From contig CM052354.1 in assembly GCA_028551475.1 (NCBI GenBank), positions 18,003,258-18,067,257 of the forward strand: DNA of 64,000 nt. Direction: 5' to 3'. Of this stretch, positions 21,400 to 33,200 are shown piece by piece. This DNA comes from Casuarina equisetifolia. Lineage: Eukaryota > Streptophyta > Magnoliopsida > Fagales > Casuarinaceae. The notes under the pieces are model-generated. The model was not told the origin of the DNA and searched no databases. It saw only the letters and a list, made by a program, of their open reading frames with translations. Positions within the stretch are counted from its first letter, which is position 1. Each line of letters begins with the position of its first letter. A program made the position numbers and the translations under genes.

Positions 21400-24390
21400 G
21401 ATATGAAAAAATTATATTAAAAAATTTTATTGAAGAATTTTATTTTATCAATTTACTATAATATATTTAGATAATCAAAAGCAAGTATTTTTTTCCAATT
21501 TAATTTACTTTGAGACGAAATATTGGTAAATTTATATTTGTCATTGAGGTAAATCTATTACTATTTGACATCATCAATGACTGACTTAATATTTATAGTA
21601 ACCTTGCTTTTTAAAGTAACAAAGACTCTCAATCTTGATAATTAATTTTAACTCCCTATCCCACCCATTAATAACCAAAAATTTATTTAAATTAACACTG
21701 TTAGAAATATTTTTATTCTTTCATTATTTTGATGATGATAAAAAAAATTATAATAAGAAAATATTCCTATTATTATTTATTTATTATGTTAATATAAAGA
21801 AAATAATACATGAACACTTTTGTAGGAAAATGTTTGCTCAAGAAATTTGGTTATGCCCAAATTATTTTTGGCCCATTTTGTTTATGTAAACTTGACTACA
21901 CGTTACCCCAATCCGAATCGAAAGCCCTATCATGAAGCTGTGCACTCAACCTACAAGCGCAACCCAGCACTAGACCTAGTTCTAGTGCATGTGACCCACG
22001 TTGCGCAAGACCCATTGCACGGCCCAGTTAACCTTCGTGCGACCTGTTCAACAATTCACCCCCATATGTGACTTGAATTACCACCACTGAAGTTGAAATT
22101 TGATTCATTTTGAAGGTATCATAGAGGAGAAGAAGTCTATGAGGGAAGATCCAAGCATGTGTAAAAAATCAAATCGAGATGACACATGATGTTGTTTGCA
22201 ACCTAATGGGTTCTACACAACCCATTTGATGGATTGAGCAAGAAGTGATACAATCTAACATTTCAGAAGCCGAAAAGATATGGGCTTGCTGAACAAAAAG
22301 TCGATCTATTGATCTATGATGTATCCACAAAATTTTGGTTCAAGATTGAAGAGGTACATGTAAAATCTGAAGGAAATAATATAATTTCAGCAAAATTTAG
22401 ATTCTTTGCTCAAGTTCATTACGCTCACAAAATTGTTTATACTTTGGTGACTTTGATTCTTTGTTGATTACTCTATTATTATACTTACTAGAAATTGTTC
22501 TTCAGAGTATACTATTATTGATATAATTTTCTATAAGTGAACAATGTTAGGATTTGTTCAAAATTTAGGACTTTTGTCCATATTATCTTGTATTGATTTT
22601 ATAATATTAGATAGAAGCCTTTGAAATGCACATTGTATATTTATTAGAAGCTTAGTCTCAAATTTAAATTCTTGGAAAGAGAATTTATAACCATGCTTAA
22701 AGGATTGGTTACCCTTTATAATCAATTGGATAATTGATTGAAGAATAATTCTAATAAATTGCTTAGGTTGGGTGGAATAGGTGCTAAGGTGGTTTGGGTG
22801 GAATCACTTTTCAAAAATCTTTGTCTTTGTATGATTATATTTTGTGTGCCCTATTTTATTGTTATTTGGATTGATTTAGTTCATAGAAAAACATGTTGAT
22901 TCACATATTTTAAAAGAAAAGAGAAAAGTTTTAAAAAACCTAATTCACCTCTTCTTAGGTTGCTTTGGAACCTAACAAACACTAATCACCTTGCATTGCA
23001 TTTAAACCTTGTTGGCTTCCAATTGCTTCTAGGGACACTTCTTTGAACTCATTGACATCTTACTTGGTCCACAATTGTCTATTTATATCACTTTTCCCTC
23101 TTGCCAACCTTGAAGTTTCACCAATGCTTTCCAATACCAATTCATTATGCATCTTAATTATTGGCCAAAAGACCTAGGTTTAAAGGCTAATTTCAATATA
23201 TTTTATTTGAATATTATTACCAACTTAAGTCCTTCCAAGCCCGTAATAGCCTAACACACTTAGCCTAACACACTTGGCCTTGGCAACCACTATGGTATTT
23301 GGCCTCCCTTTTGGCCTTATTGTAGCATTCACGTGCTAGATTACCCTTTCCATGATTCAAACTCAAGATGTGGGGTTGGTTATGATACTATTTATTATTT
23401 GCACAAATAACTAATTTAGTAATGGGCTTCCTAGGTTGGACAAGACAACTTAAATCAGTTTAAAAGTTGAACCTTTATGATTTTTATTACATGTTTAGAC
23501 TTGGGCTTAATGTAAAATTTAGCCTAAGCCTATTGATCCCTTTTTATAATTGGTTGGATGTAATGGATTGGGGGTTTTGATTAATGAAAACTCAGAAGTT
23601 CCTTCAATGGAGGTGGCATCTCCCTTCAATAAGGTCAAAGATGCTGTGTCTCCCTCTAATGAGGCCAGAATCACGTTCTTTCCAAAGGCCAAATCCGATA
23701 TCCCTATAGTATGTTTTGACTAACCCATATTATATTGGTAACAATTTTCTTATGGTAGAACTTGCAAATGGAGCTTTCCTTTAAGAAGAATACCTTGGAA
23801 TGATATGAGATGCTTATAATTCAAAAAAGTATTTTCTACATATGAGTAGCCTAATATTTATAGAAATTAGGTGTGTTTGAAATAACAAACTTCATCCACA
23901 ATAAATTCCAATATAACAAAAATTCCTCACTACTTATCCCACTCATTGAAAAATTGAATCTTTATTCAAATTAACATCCAACTATCTAACTATCTTGCAT
24001 CTCGTAAGTTGTTATCAATTAAGATTTGACTTGGCAAACCATGGATAGAAACTTTCCTTTGTTGGGTACATGACACGTTACAAACTTATTCATCATACAA
24101 CTTGTAACATTTACTTATGTAGATGGTACATGAAGTTAAATTGTTACATTCCAAAAGGTTCAAACAAAAATGATTAGATCTTGACCCAATTCATTCATTT
24201 TAACAAAATGGTTTGAGGCAAATTCTAAAAGATATTAGAGATAATCCCACATTCTAAGTTCGAACCATAAAGAGGTGACCTATGGAAAGGGTTATATGAA
24301 AGGTGACTAAAATATCACATGCTAAAAAGGCTGCTAGGGCATCAACTGTAGAGTGTGGTGGTTTGTTGTGGTTTTATGGGATCTGTAACA
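21400..24390. other. Intergenic DNA, AT-rich, no supported gene
   Basis: After the ZFWD 3' end the sequence is AT-rich with many stops on both strands. Small repeats are present, for example a short tandem 'tagcctaacacactt' near 23250. Some stretches resemble old LTR or untranslated retroelement DNA, but no domain or paired repeat was found. The whole stretch is absent from the duplicated copy at 48.5-48.8 kb. Confidence 0.5.
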
Positions 24391-24450
24391 GCCATGCTCA
24401 TAACCTTGATTGTTGCACCAACAACTTGAAATTAAACTTACTAAAACTAT

Positions 24451-24777
24451 GGAGATATATGTGTATATTTTGACACTTGATTGATAGTCCTATTGGTCAT
24501 GTGTTTGAGTCCCCTCCTCCTCTCGGGTACATAAAAAAAAAAAAACAAAAAGATGATTGATTAGCAAAATTAGGTTATTATAAAAAATTAAGTTGAATGT
24601 AATAGGAAGATATTCTTTATTTATTTATTTTTGTATATTTTCCTTTTACATTGATTTAGTCCTTCTATTATAAATAGGACTTGTACCAGAGTTAATTGAA
24701 AGAAAGTAATACAATTCATTTTCCCATAATTTTCTCGTTCTCTCCCCCTCTATCCCTTCCCTTTTACGTTCTGTCAG
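24451..24777. mobile_element. Insertion of about 327 bp, solo-LTR-like
   Basis: Comparison with the duplicate copy (empty site near 48921) shows extra DNA here, bounded by AAACTAT at 24444-24450 and again at 24778-24784, which looks like a target-site duplication. The insert has a TATAAATAGG box near 24670 and a CT-rich tail (tctctccccctctatccc), features usual in plant LTRs. It has no coding capacity. Family uncertain; it may be a solo LTR or another non-autonomous insertion. Confidence 0.45.
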
Positions 24778-24879
24778 AAACTATTGAGTTATTTGAGTTG
24801 GCCTTTAGGTAATCAATCTTATTGTAGTCCCTTTTCCTTAAATCTTCTCCCATCTGCAAGCGAGGAAATTACATAAGAC

Positions 24880-27226
24880 CTATGTACACGGAGTTTTAGC
24901 CCTAGCGGACAATGCTAGCCTACCTACAAGGCCCTGAAGCCTCTGAGCTCCAGGGCTTGGTTTGATTTTGTTCGGGTTCCCAACCTCAGAGCACTCAGGG
25001 TTGCCAGAGCACCAAGCTCCAGGGGTGAAGCTCCCATTCTTCCGCCCTAATAATTCCTTATCAATCTTATCCAAGACTGGGTCATCTTGTTTAAATTTTC
25101 GAGCAAAGGCAGCACCGCTACCAATCATCTTCTCCGAGTCATTTAGGGAAAGGACTTGCGGGTGCTGTTTGGGGGGAATGTCCCAAGAAATGTAGTGCAT
25201 GTCATGGTTGACTGCAGTCTTAGCAAACGCAGGCACATTGCATATGACGGTCTGAAAGTAGCCCTCAGGGGAGGAGACAAAGTTTGTGTAGTACATGAGA
25301 AGTGTCCTGGGTAAATTATCCCAACCCCAGATACAGTACTCTACAAATGAGCGTGAAAGAACCATCCATGCCGAACCTGCACCAAGATTAGGCATGTTAT
25401 TTTGAATGACCAACACTAATGATGAAATTTGGAATCCTAAGTTGAAGGATAGGACCCCAAAATCCTAGTGGCTGAAATAAAATTAACAAAATGCAGTGTG
25501 ATACGGCTGCTTATGCTACAGGTCAATCACAATTAACCCATTGTGGGATGACCAACATCAAACCACATCCAAACTTTTCTGAGATAAGAAATAATTGGAA
25601 ACAGAATTGTAAATTTTTTTTTATTTTTATTATTTTCATTATTTCCCCCCCCCCCCCCCTTTTTTTTTCTCTAGCATTTTTTTCTTTCTCTTGTAGGATT
25701 TTGTTATAATACTCTGATAATGTTAGGAACTAGAGTGAAACTAGCGATAGTTAATCGCCCTTTACTTCATTGGTTTGTCAAAGAGACCAAATAGCACCTC
25801 CCAAATTAGAAAAATCAAAGCATTGATGGCACTCAAGTATACTCAAGTAATGAGATTAACAACCTTGACATAAATCTTAGATCTTTTAATATTGCCTATT
25901 TTTGGATATTCTAAAAAAAGATTACTCAGATGTAAAATCTAAGAGACAATTAGTAACAGCTGGTATTTTCAGCTGTGGTTTGTTTTGTTGGATGATTTCC
26001 TCCCAAAAAAACCAAAATAAAAAAATCATATTTACCAAAGAAGTTAATCCACTTGTAAACTCTTCTAGATGGCTAAAAATCCAAAAGCAGCAAAATCCCA
26101 TAAATAGGCACATTAACTCAAAGCCAGTTATACATTTGTTTGTTGGTTCTATTTTGATATTGCAAATTTCTAAATAACATTTATAAAGAATCATTCCCAT
26201 TGTAAATAACAAAGGGATACCAAAAGGCTAAAAATACATAAACAGAAAAAAATCTTACCAGTAAATAATTTAAATGCAGTTGGCAAACCTCTCTCAGAAT
26301 TGGGCCATAAAAGATCTGATTTAGTTAACGAGTATAGCCCAGGGTCAACCACCAAGGGCTTTCCACGTTTCTCCCTGCAAAACATAATCAAGTGTGGAGT
26401 GATTCAATGTACAAAGATCTCATTGTGCTGCACAAACGTCAGAGATAGAGAGGGGCTCACATCTTCCACCCTAGCTGACTTGTATGCTCAATGAAATTCA
26501 GGTCTCGATCTAAAGCTGTGAATGTGTAAATAAGATCTGTACAGAATTAACTAAACAGTTTAACAAAAACAGCAAGAGCATTAATTAAATAACAATAACC
26601 AAGACAATGTAGCACCTCTTACGTAGCAAGTTCAATGCAAAATACTAACCATCTTGTGTCACAAGAGGATAATCTGAAGCACTAAGGTTGATAAACCAAT
26701 CCCAATCCTGACTACGCTTGAGCAGAATGGCACAAGCATGAAGTGTATTGGCAACCATGGTGGGTCCTCTGTAAGTGACCATATTAGCGTTGGTTGCCAT
26801 GTAGACATTCCCAACCCTAGCGAAAATTGGCTCATTTTTCACTCGGGAGGCAAGCTCCATCCTCTCCTCTGCTGGCGATTCAAGATCCAAATGAACAACA
26901 TATTGGTTCCTCGGATGATATAGTGCATGAAGAGTTCTCCAAAGCTTTTCCAAATCACCTTTTGAGCCAGAAACCAAATAAGCAAAACGAGGAATCCCAT
27001 GCCCTTCAGGAGGGGGTGGAGGCTGAGAAACCTTTGATTCGGGAAAAACTGGGCTTGTTTGATTTGTAGCCAAGCGTGACGGAAAAATTGAAAAGATTGA
27101 ATTGATTGTGTGGAGTGAAAAAACAAGGCCCATGTTGAAGGTAGCAGCCAGAAGGATTATACATGCGAGAGAGCTTACGATAAGCGGAAACAACCATTTC
27201 TTCTCCATAGTTACAGACCCCATCAC
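24880..27226 (-). CDS. GT14 family glycosyltransferase, copy A (GlcAT14-like)
   Basis: Four exons on the minus strand: 27226-26650, 26536-26461, 26374-26259, 25376-24880; 1,266 nt, 421 aa, junctions in phase. Residues 9-32 are a single membrane anchor after a short basic N-terminus (a Golgi type II protein), followed by a Pro-rich stem (SQPPPPPEGHG). The Branch/Core-2-like domain then begins IPRFAYLVSGSKGDLEKLWR and carries DWFINLSASDYPLV, FIEHTSQLGWK, VDPGLYS, GSAWMVLSRSFVEYCIWGWD and NFVSSPEGYFQTVICN, the usual plant GT14 blocks. Characterised relatives (GlcAT14A-C) add glucuronic acid to arabinogalactan glycans; the substrate here is inferred only from family. The length is normal. A TATA-like box near 28090 and a donor at 28012 suggest a long 5'-UTR intron. 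Its near-twin lies at 49018-51411. Intron 3 has a long poly-C/poly-T run near 25645-25670. Confidence 0.93.
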
Positions 27227-28011
27227 AAAGCCTTATCATGGGTTCCAATCAGCAAATCTTCGCACTCCAAGTTTCATTGCTCTCCCAAATACAAATATCC
27301 GCACAGCACTATAACAATGGAATCAAGGCACTGCAATTTGGATCGAGATCTCTCCTCGGAGATGTTCCAGAATTCGAGCTTCTAAGAATAGCTGCTGATT
27401 GAAAACCAAATATTAACGCCGGAAAAATAAGAAGCTGAAGCCGGACTCAAGAATGGGAACCGGTAAGCCGATTACAAAGAGGGTAAAGCGAGAAACAGAA
27501 AAGACAGATACAGCAGATCAAGAAAATCGACCATGGAAGACGAAACCAAAGGAAATAATAGCAAAATGCTTTGCCGTATATATACAAACTATTTTGGAAC
27601 AAACCATAAGGTTTCACACCCACCACAGGATTTTCAGAAGTAAATTCAAAATTAAATATCGCGTAGAATCAGCAAGACAAACCTCTGAAACAACCAAAGA
27701 GGTGCAAAACCACGCTGATGCAACGAAAGGCAGTCAGAAATTCAAGGCATCAAATCATTCAACCAAAATAATCACAAAATAAATAATAATAATAAAAAAA
27801 ACAAATATATGCAATCGAATAAAGTTTCGCAAGAGAACGCAGCTGATCATTAAAGTCGACAATATAACAAATGGCCCGAAACTTTTGAAGAATCAGTGAA
27901 ATTAAAGAAAACCAAATACAACTCAAACGAGTATGTACATCACCAACAAGAACACAACACAACAAGGGTGGAAGAATGAGAGTCAGACGAAAAGAGAGAC
28001 ACAGAAAAGAA

Positions 28012-28098
28012 CCTGTTTTGCGATGATGAAGCAGAAGACTGAGAACCTCGCACACGTTCTGGGACAGACATGGAGAACATACATAAATATATAAAAAC
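28012..28098 (-). promoter_or_regulatory. GT14 copy A core promoter and 5'-UTR exon
   Basis: Read on the minus strand, a TTTTTATATATTTATG TATA-like box at about 28083-28098 is followed by a GC-richer leader ending in CGCAAAACAG|GTTCTT, a good donor whose first intron base is 28012. Copy B keeps the same donor (exon end 52261) and a TATA-like ATTTTATAAGTA near 52327-52338, so both genes probably have a leader intron of several hundred bases before the ATG. Confidence 0.5.
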
Positions 28099-28099
28099 A

Positions 28100-30060
28100 A
28101 TCTGAGGGGAATACGGAGAGGACTAAGTAAAACTTCTCTCGTTTAAAATGATAATATTAGGTAATCGGGATTATAAAACCTAAGAGTCAAGTACACTGAA
28201 TTCTAGAAAACTTTGAATGGAAATATAGCCTAAACTTTGAATAGAAATATAACATAAACTTTGTTTATCGACCAGATAACAGAAGATGAATAGCGTGGCG
28301 TCATCCCACCGTCCATGATCCTTTCCTGGGCCATAAAGAAAGCTTTACAAGGAACATGGAGGGACGCCTAAGCTTGATGAATAATTTGAGGGACAGCAAC
28401 GTTATCTCTCCATCACCTCATGTATAATATTATAACGTTATCTCTGCATTTTACAATTCAGTGTAAGAGATCGTACAATTCAACGTTAGAAAACTTTGAA
28501 TAGAAATGTAGCTCAGTCTTGTGTTTATTTTCTATATTTGCCAATCTCTGATTTTCCTCACTTGTTACCTGCAATTTTTGTTTTGCTTTTTGCTTCGTTG
28601 CTAACTGAATATATAAGGTGGCTTGTCTCCATCCCCTTCTTATCATATATTTCCTTTGCACGAGGCAGACCAATTATCTCACTCTCCTTCATCCCCATCT
28701 CTCGTCGTCTGTCTGTATTCGCAAGGAACAATTTTCTTTTGCTACTGTTATATCTCCTGGGGTGTTTGGGAACTTGACAGTTTTAAGTATCCGATTTTTC
28801 ATGAAATTTGAAAATACATGAAAGTTTCTTTATCGTCAGCCAAGTTTTCTTTGTTTTCTCGGAGGTATCAAACTTTGTTAAAGGAGTTTCTCTCCGCCTA
28901 AATTGGAATGAAATTCGGGTTTTATACCAAGTTAAACCTCCGTCTCCGTAGCCGTCGCCAGAGCCGCCACCCGCAATCTTGGTCGAGAAGCCTTCCCAGA
29001 GCTTCTTTTGTCGTGTCTTTCTTCTCGCGTTCTGCCATGATGCTTGAATCTTTGAATTTCCAAAAAGCTTTTGTTATTGACGTAGAGAAATGGGAATGGA
29101 CTGATCTCGATGGTCTAACTGTGCATGCTTCCTGTAGCTTTATTTAATACCTTCACCAAGTCTAAAAAGATTAAAAGTTTAGAGAGATAGATTTTTCTAT
29201 GATTAGGAGTCGCTCATGCTGACAAGTACAAGCAGGACTTTCGGATTATTTGATTCCGTTGTTGGAATTCAATGAACAAAAAATATTTTATATACAATCG
29301 TAGACTCTTATCATGCACTCCTCATATCTGAACCCTAATTGATAAACAATTAGCCGTACCAATTCGTAAAGTTTCAGCCAAAACAAAGTCAAGACGTTCA
29401 CACCAGAGAACGTGTAAGCCACCATAGTGTATGCGAGATCTGCATGGTACAAATGCCCACCTAGCAGAATCAGAGTGACCAGTCTTCAATGGCAAGACAG
29501 ACCAAGAAATTCCATCCGCTGAAGACGTGATCGATTGCGGGATCAGTACCCCACCATTGGATCTCTTGCACAGTTGTGAATTGAACTGGGACCACGTTGA
29601 CTTCATCAGCCTAGCCACAGGCATGGACGACGACGTGTTGATAATTATTGGTCCTTGTTAACATGAAATGTCGTTTATTGGTTTCCGGATTTTAAAGCGA
29701 ATTGTTAAAAAGATACAGAGTATTGGATGATGTTATCATTATTTGGCTGCCATCGAAGGGGCCGTGTGAAAAGTCTGCAGGCCGCTGAACTCATGTATAT
29801 TCCTTTGTTTATTTGTTTATTTATTTATTTTTACTTCTAAAATGATGTATATAAATCTTTGTAACAGTAATTATAGTATAGACGAATACGGTCTCCGGTC
29901 TTTATCCCAAAATACTATCTTTCCGTTATATGGTCCTTCTTGTTTTCTTCCAGTTTTTATTTTTTGTTTCGATTTCTTTATTAGTTGGTACTGCTTGTTA
30001 CGTGCGATTTTGGTGTTGCTTTTCGTTTGGTTGTCTTTAAAAAGCATGAACTGCATTATC
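28100..30060. other. Flank upstream of GT14 copy A, no supported gene
   Basis: Most of this stretch is duplicated at 52345-54765. A minus-strand frame of 100 codons at 29322-29624 is partly conserved with the equivalent part of copy B (about 54340-54680), including its opening residues MPVA, but copy B does not keep the frame and no family is recognised. It may be the start of another gene now decayed, or a conserved non-coding segment. Confidence 0.45.
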
Positions 30061-30121
30061 GCAGGTTGAAATTTACATCGCTTTTAATGTTTCTGCCTAT
30101 CAAAATACAAAACTCTATACT

Positions 30122-30287
30122 ATAATGAGGATTGATGTTGTAAGAAACTAGGGCATAATGAGGATTCATGTAGTAAGAAACTAGGGCATAATGAGGATTC
30201 ATGTGCTTCTTGTAATTGATAGCCAGAAAGTCTTCTGCCCTAGTTAGACTAAAGCACATAAATCCTCATTATGCCCTAGTTTCTTAC
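30122..30287. repeat. Near-perfect fold-back at the edge of the tandem array
   Basis: Arms 30173-30208 and 30252-30287 are inverted copies of 36 bp with a single mismatch (core ACTAGGGCATAATGAGGAT), separated by 43 bp. On the left the motif is itself repeated three times at a 33-bp period (about 30122, 30155, 30188). The right arm belongs to the first unit of the 1.46-kb array; the left copies are in reverse orientation. Confidence 0.85.
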
Positions 30288-33200
30288 TTAACCATCCTAC
30301 AATCCCCATAACCATTACTTGGGCTCTTCTACATCACAAATGGTGTTAAGCTATAGCAGCAAAGATTGTGAAGGCTTTTCTACTCCATTAAAAAGGTAGA
30401 TATAGTTTTTCCTTCTTTTCAAAGATTGTGAATTTGAATAGGTAGTTCAAACTCTATGGCTTTCTTCTTTTGAGCAAAGTGAGTGGCAAGAGCCTTTTAT
30501 ACCTGTGTAGAGATTCTTGACTTGAAGATGTGAAATATTTTTTGTGGCAGTTAGACAGTGGATTTGTTCTATTTAGTTGTCAAGTGTGCAAGGAGGTAGC
30601 AATTAGGTGAAGGCCTTAATAATATGTGGCTTGTTGGTATTGTATACCTACAATTCATTTGTCCTAGGTGATGATTAATTTTTGGGTATTCTTGAAATTC
30701 ACTCTAAATAATATTATTGAAACTTTGCTTAACAAAAAAGAAGTATTCCATTCAAAAACTCGTGTAACATATATAAACATAACACTTAAAATTGGTCAAA
30801 CATTATAAAAATTATGATAATGGATGGTCTTGCTTTTCCCAACCTATACACTAGACCAGCAAAAAGATTACATGCTTATACCAAGTCAATCCCCAACTGA
30901 CCAACCTGCTTCAATCCAGCTTGAATCACCTACATAATCTTTAAATCCTCTAGAATAGAAGACAAATGCTAGCGTTGTGCGGACTAACACTCCCACCAAT
31001 AATTTTGACGACCCGGTCTCACTAGATTATGATAGATTGCCCGTACAAACCAAATCTTTAACTAACAAGCATGTTTCTCTCAATTCATCAACCAAATTGA
31101 ATATGAATATGTCAAATCAGCCAACCACCCTACCTAATGACCATCCTTTAACTATCAAAGGCAAAATGCATCTAAGCCAATCCTAATGCATCCTGGAGAC
31201 TTCCATTAACCTCTCACATCAAACCCATTAACTAACACTAGTCAATTCAAACCATCGTCCTCTACTACATTTTCAGCCTATCAATTTCTCAATTAATCTT
31301 TCTACCCTTGCTAACTACCTCATAATTATCACCTAAAATGGTAGCAAACCTAAATAATGACAAAATTGTACTGCATTCTCACTCCTTTTTCACCTTCAAA
31401 ATTACCTCAACCTAGTATGATTTTTGTCTTCTTCCACCATATATTCAGCCATTAAATAACTTAGATGATTCTTAACCTACCAATGACATAGCATCATTGC
31501 TCATAACTACCCAAACTATCCATAAAAAACATTTTCTCTCAAATTACATGAGCCACCCTTCATCATTTCCTATTTAAAATTTTCTCTCTTATCATCACAC
31601 AAACTACTAAATGCTCAAAGCCCACACATCTCCTCAAGACCCATTGCGATTCTTTTTACTTGAAGAACACACCTAATGGCCACCTGCAGCCAAACTGGAG
31701 TTTGACACTCTAATCCTTGTTATGCTCTATTTTCTAACTTGACCATCCTACCTATCTCAATAATTATTGCCCAAACTCTTTTACATGAGGTGATGTCAAG
31801 CCATGGAAGTAGGGATTGAAAAGGCTTTTATACTATATTAGGAAGTTGGGTATGGTTTTCCTTTTCTTTCAAAGATTGTAAATCTAAATGAACAATTCAA
31901 ACACTCTGGCTTTGGTCTTTTAAGCAAAGTGAGTGGCAAGAGCCTTTTATACCTACGTAGAAGTTTCTAACTTAAGGATGTGAAATAATTTTTGTGATGG
32001 TCAGATGTTAGCTTTACTCTATTTGGTAGTCAAGTGTGCAAGGAGGTAGCAGCTTGTTGAAGGCCTTGATAATACATGGGTTGTTGCTATCAAAAACTTA
32101 CAATTCATCCATCCTAGGTGATGATTGTCCAATTTTTGGATATTCATGAAAAATAAACTAAGATTAGTAAAACTTTGCTTAACAACAAAAAATTCAATTT
32201 GAAAATCCTATAGCATATTTAAACATAACACTAAAAATTACCCAAATTATAAAAATTATAGTAATGAACAACTTTCACCACCCGACCTATACACTAAACC
32301 GGCAAAAAGATTATATTTCCTATCATGCTAATCATTCATTGACCAACCTTTTTCGATCCACCTTGAATCACCTACACAATCTTTAAATCCTATAGTACAA
32401 AAGACAAACACTAACACAATGCAAACTGACACCCCTACTATTAATTTCAACAACATTATCTTAACAAACATTGACAAAACACCCCTATGAATGAAATCTT
32501 TAACTAGTGAGTATGTTTCTCTTAGTTTAACAACCAAATTGAATTTGAATATACCAAATAAACTAACCACTTAATTTAATGAACCAATATTTAACCATTG
32601 CCAATAAAACACATCTGAGCCAAACCTAATGCATTTTGGAAAGTTTTATCAACCTCCCATATCAAACATAATAACTTGCACTAGTTGGCTTAAACTTTAT
32701 CCTTTACTACATCTATCAGCCTATCAATTTATCAATTAATCTTTTTGCCTTTGCCAACTACCTCACCAAAAATATCACATAAAATGGTGGCAAACCCAAA
32801 TAATGACCAAACTGTACTACCTGATCACTTGTCACTCAAATCAAAATTGCCTCAACTTAGGATGATTGTTATCTTCCTTTGTTAGATATTCAACCATTAA
32901 ATAATCCAGTTAACTCTTCATTTGCCAATGACAAAGCATCATTACCCACAATTGCTCAAACTACCCACATTAAAAACTATCATCCTTCTTTATTGAATCC
33001 TTTCAAATCACCTAAGCCACCCTTCACCATTGCCTATTTAAATTCATCTCCCTTAGTATTGTGTAAACCACTAAATGCTCGAAGCCCACACATCTTCTTA
33101 AAACCCAATGTAATTCCCTCTACTCAAAGAATAGACCTAATGACCATTTGCAACTAAAACATAGTGTGCCATTTCAATCCTTGTTGTGCCCTGCTTTCTA

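Larger units (their letters stand above)
24780..29755. repeat. Segmental duplication, copy A, part 2 (GT14 gene and upstream flank)
   Basis: This stretch matches about 48925-54765 in the same orientation. It includes the whole GT14 gene with introns, its promoter and roughly 1.6 kb beyond (landmarks CGTCGCCAGAGCCGC at 28955 and about 54091, GACGACGTGTTGATAATTA near 29628 and a near-match at about 54658). A short further match, 29925-30045 to 52555-52680, lies outside the collinear order. A few bases of homology also survive upstream at 24390-24440. Confidence 0.85.

Noticed and set aside
25640-25680. Poly-C/poly-T run as a regulatory signal
   Set aside because: It lies in a GT14 intron, is absent from copy B and is best seen as slippage-prone low-complexity DNA, with length possibly misread.
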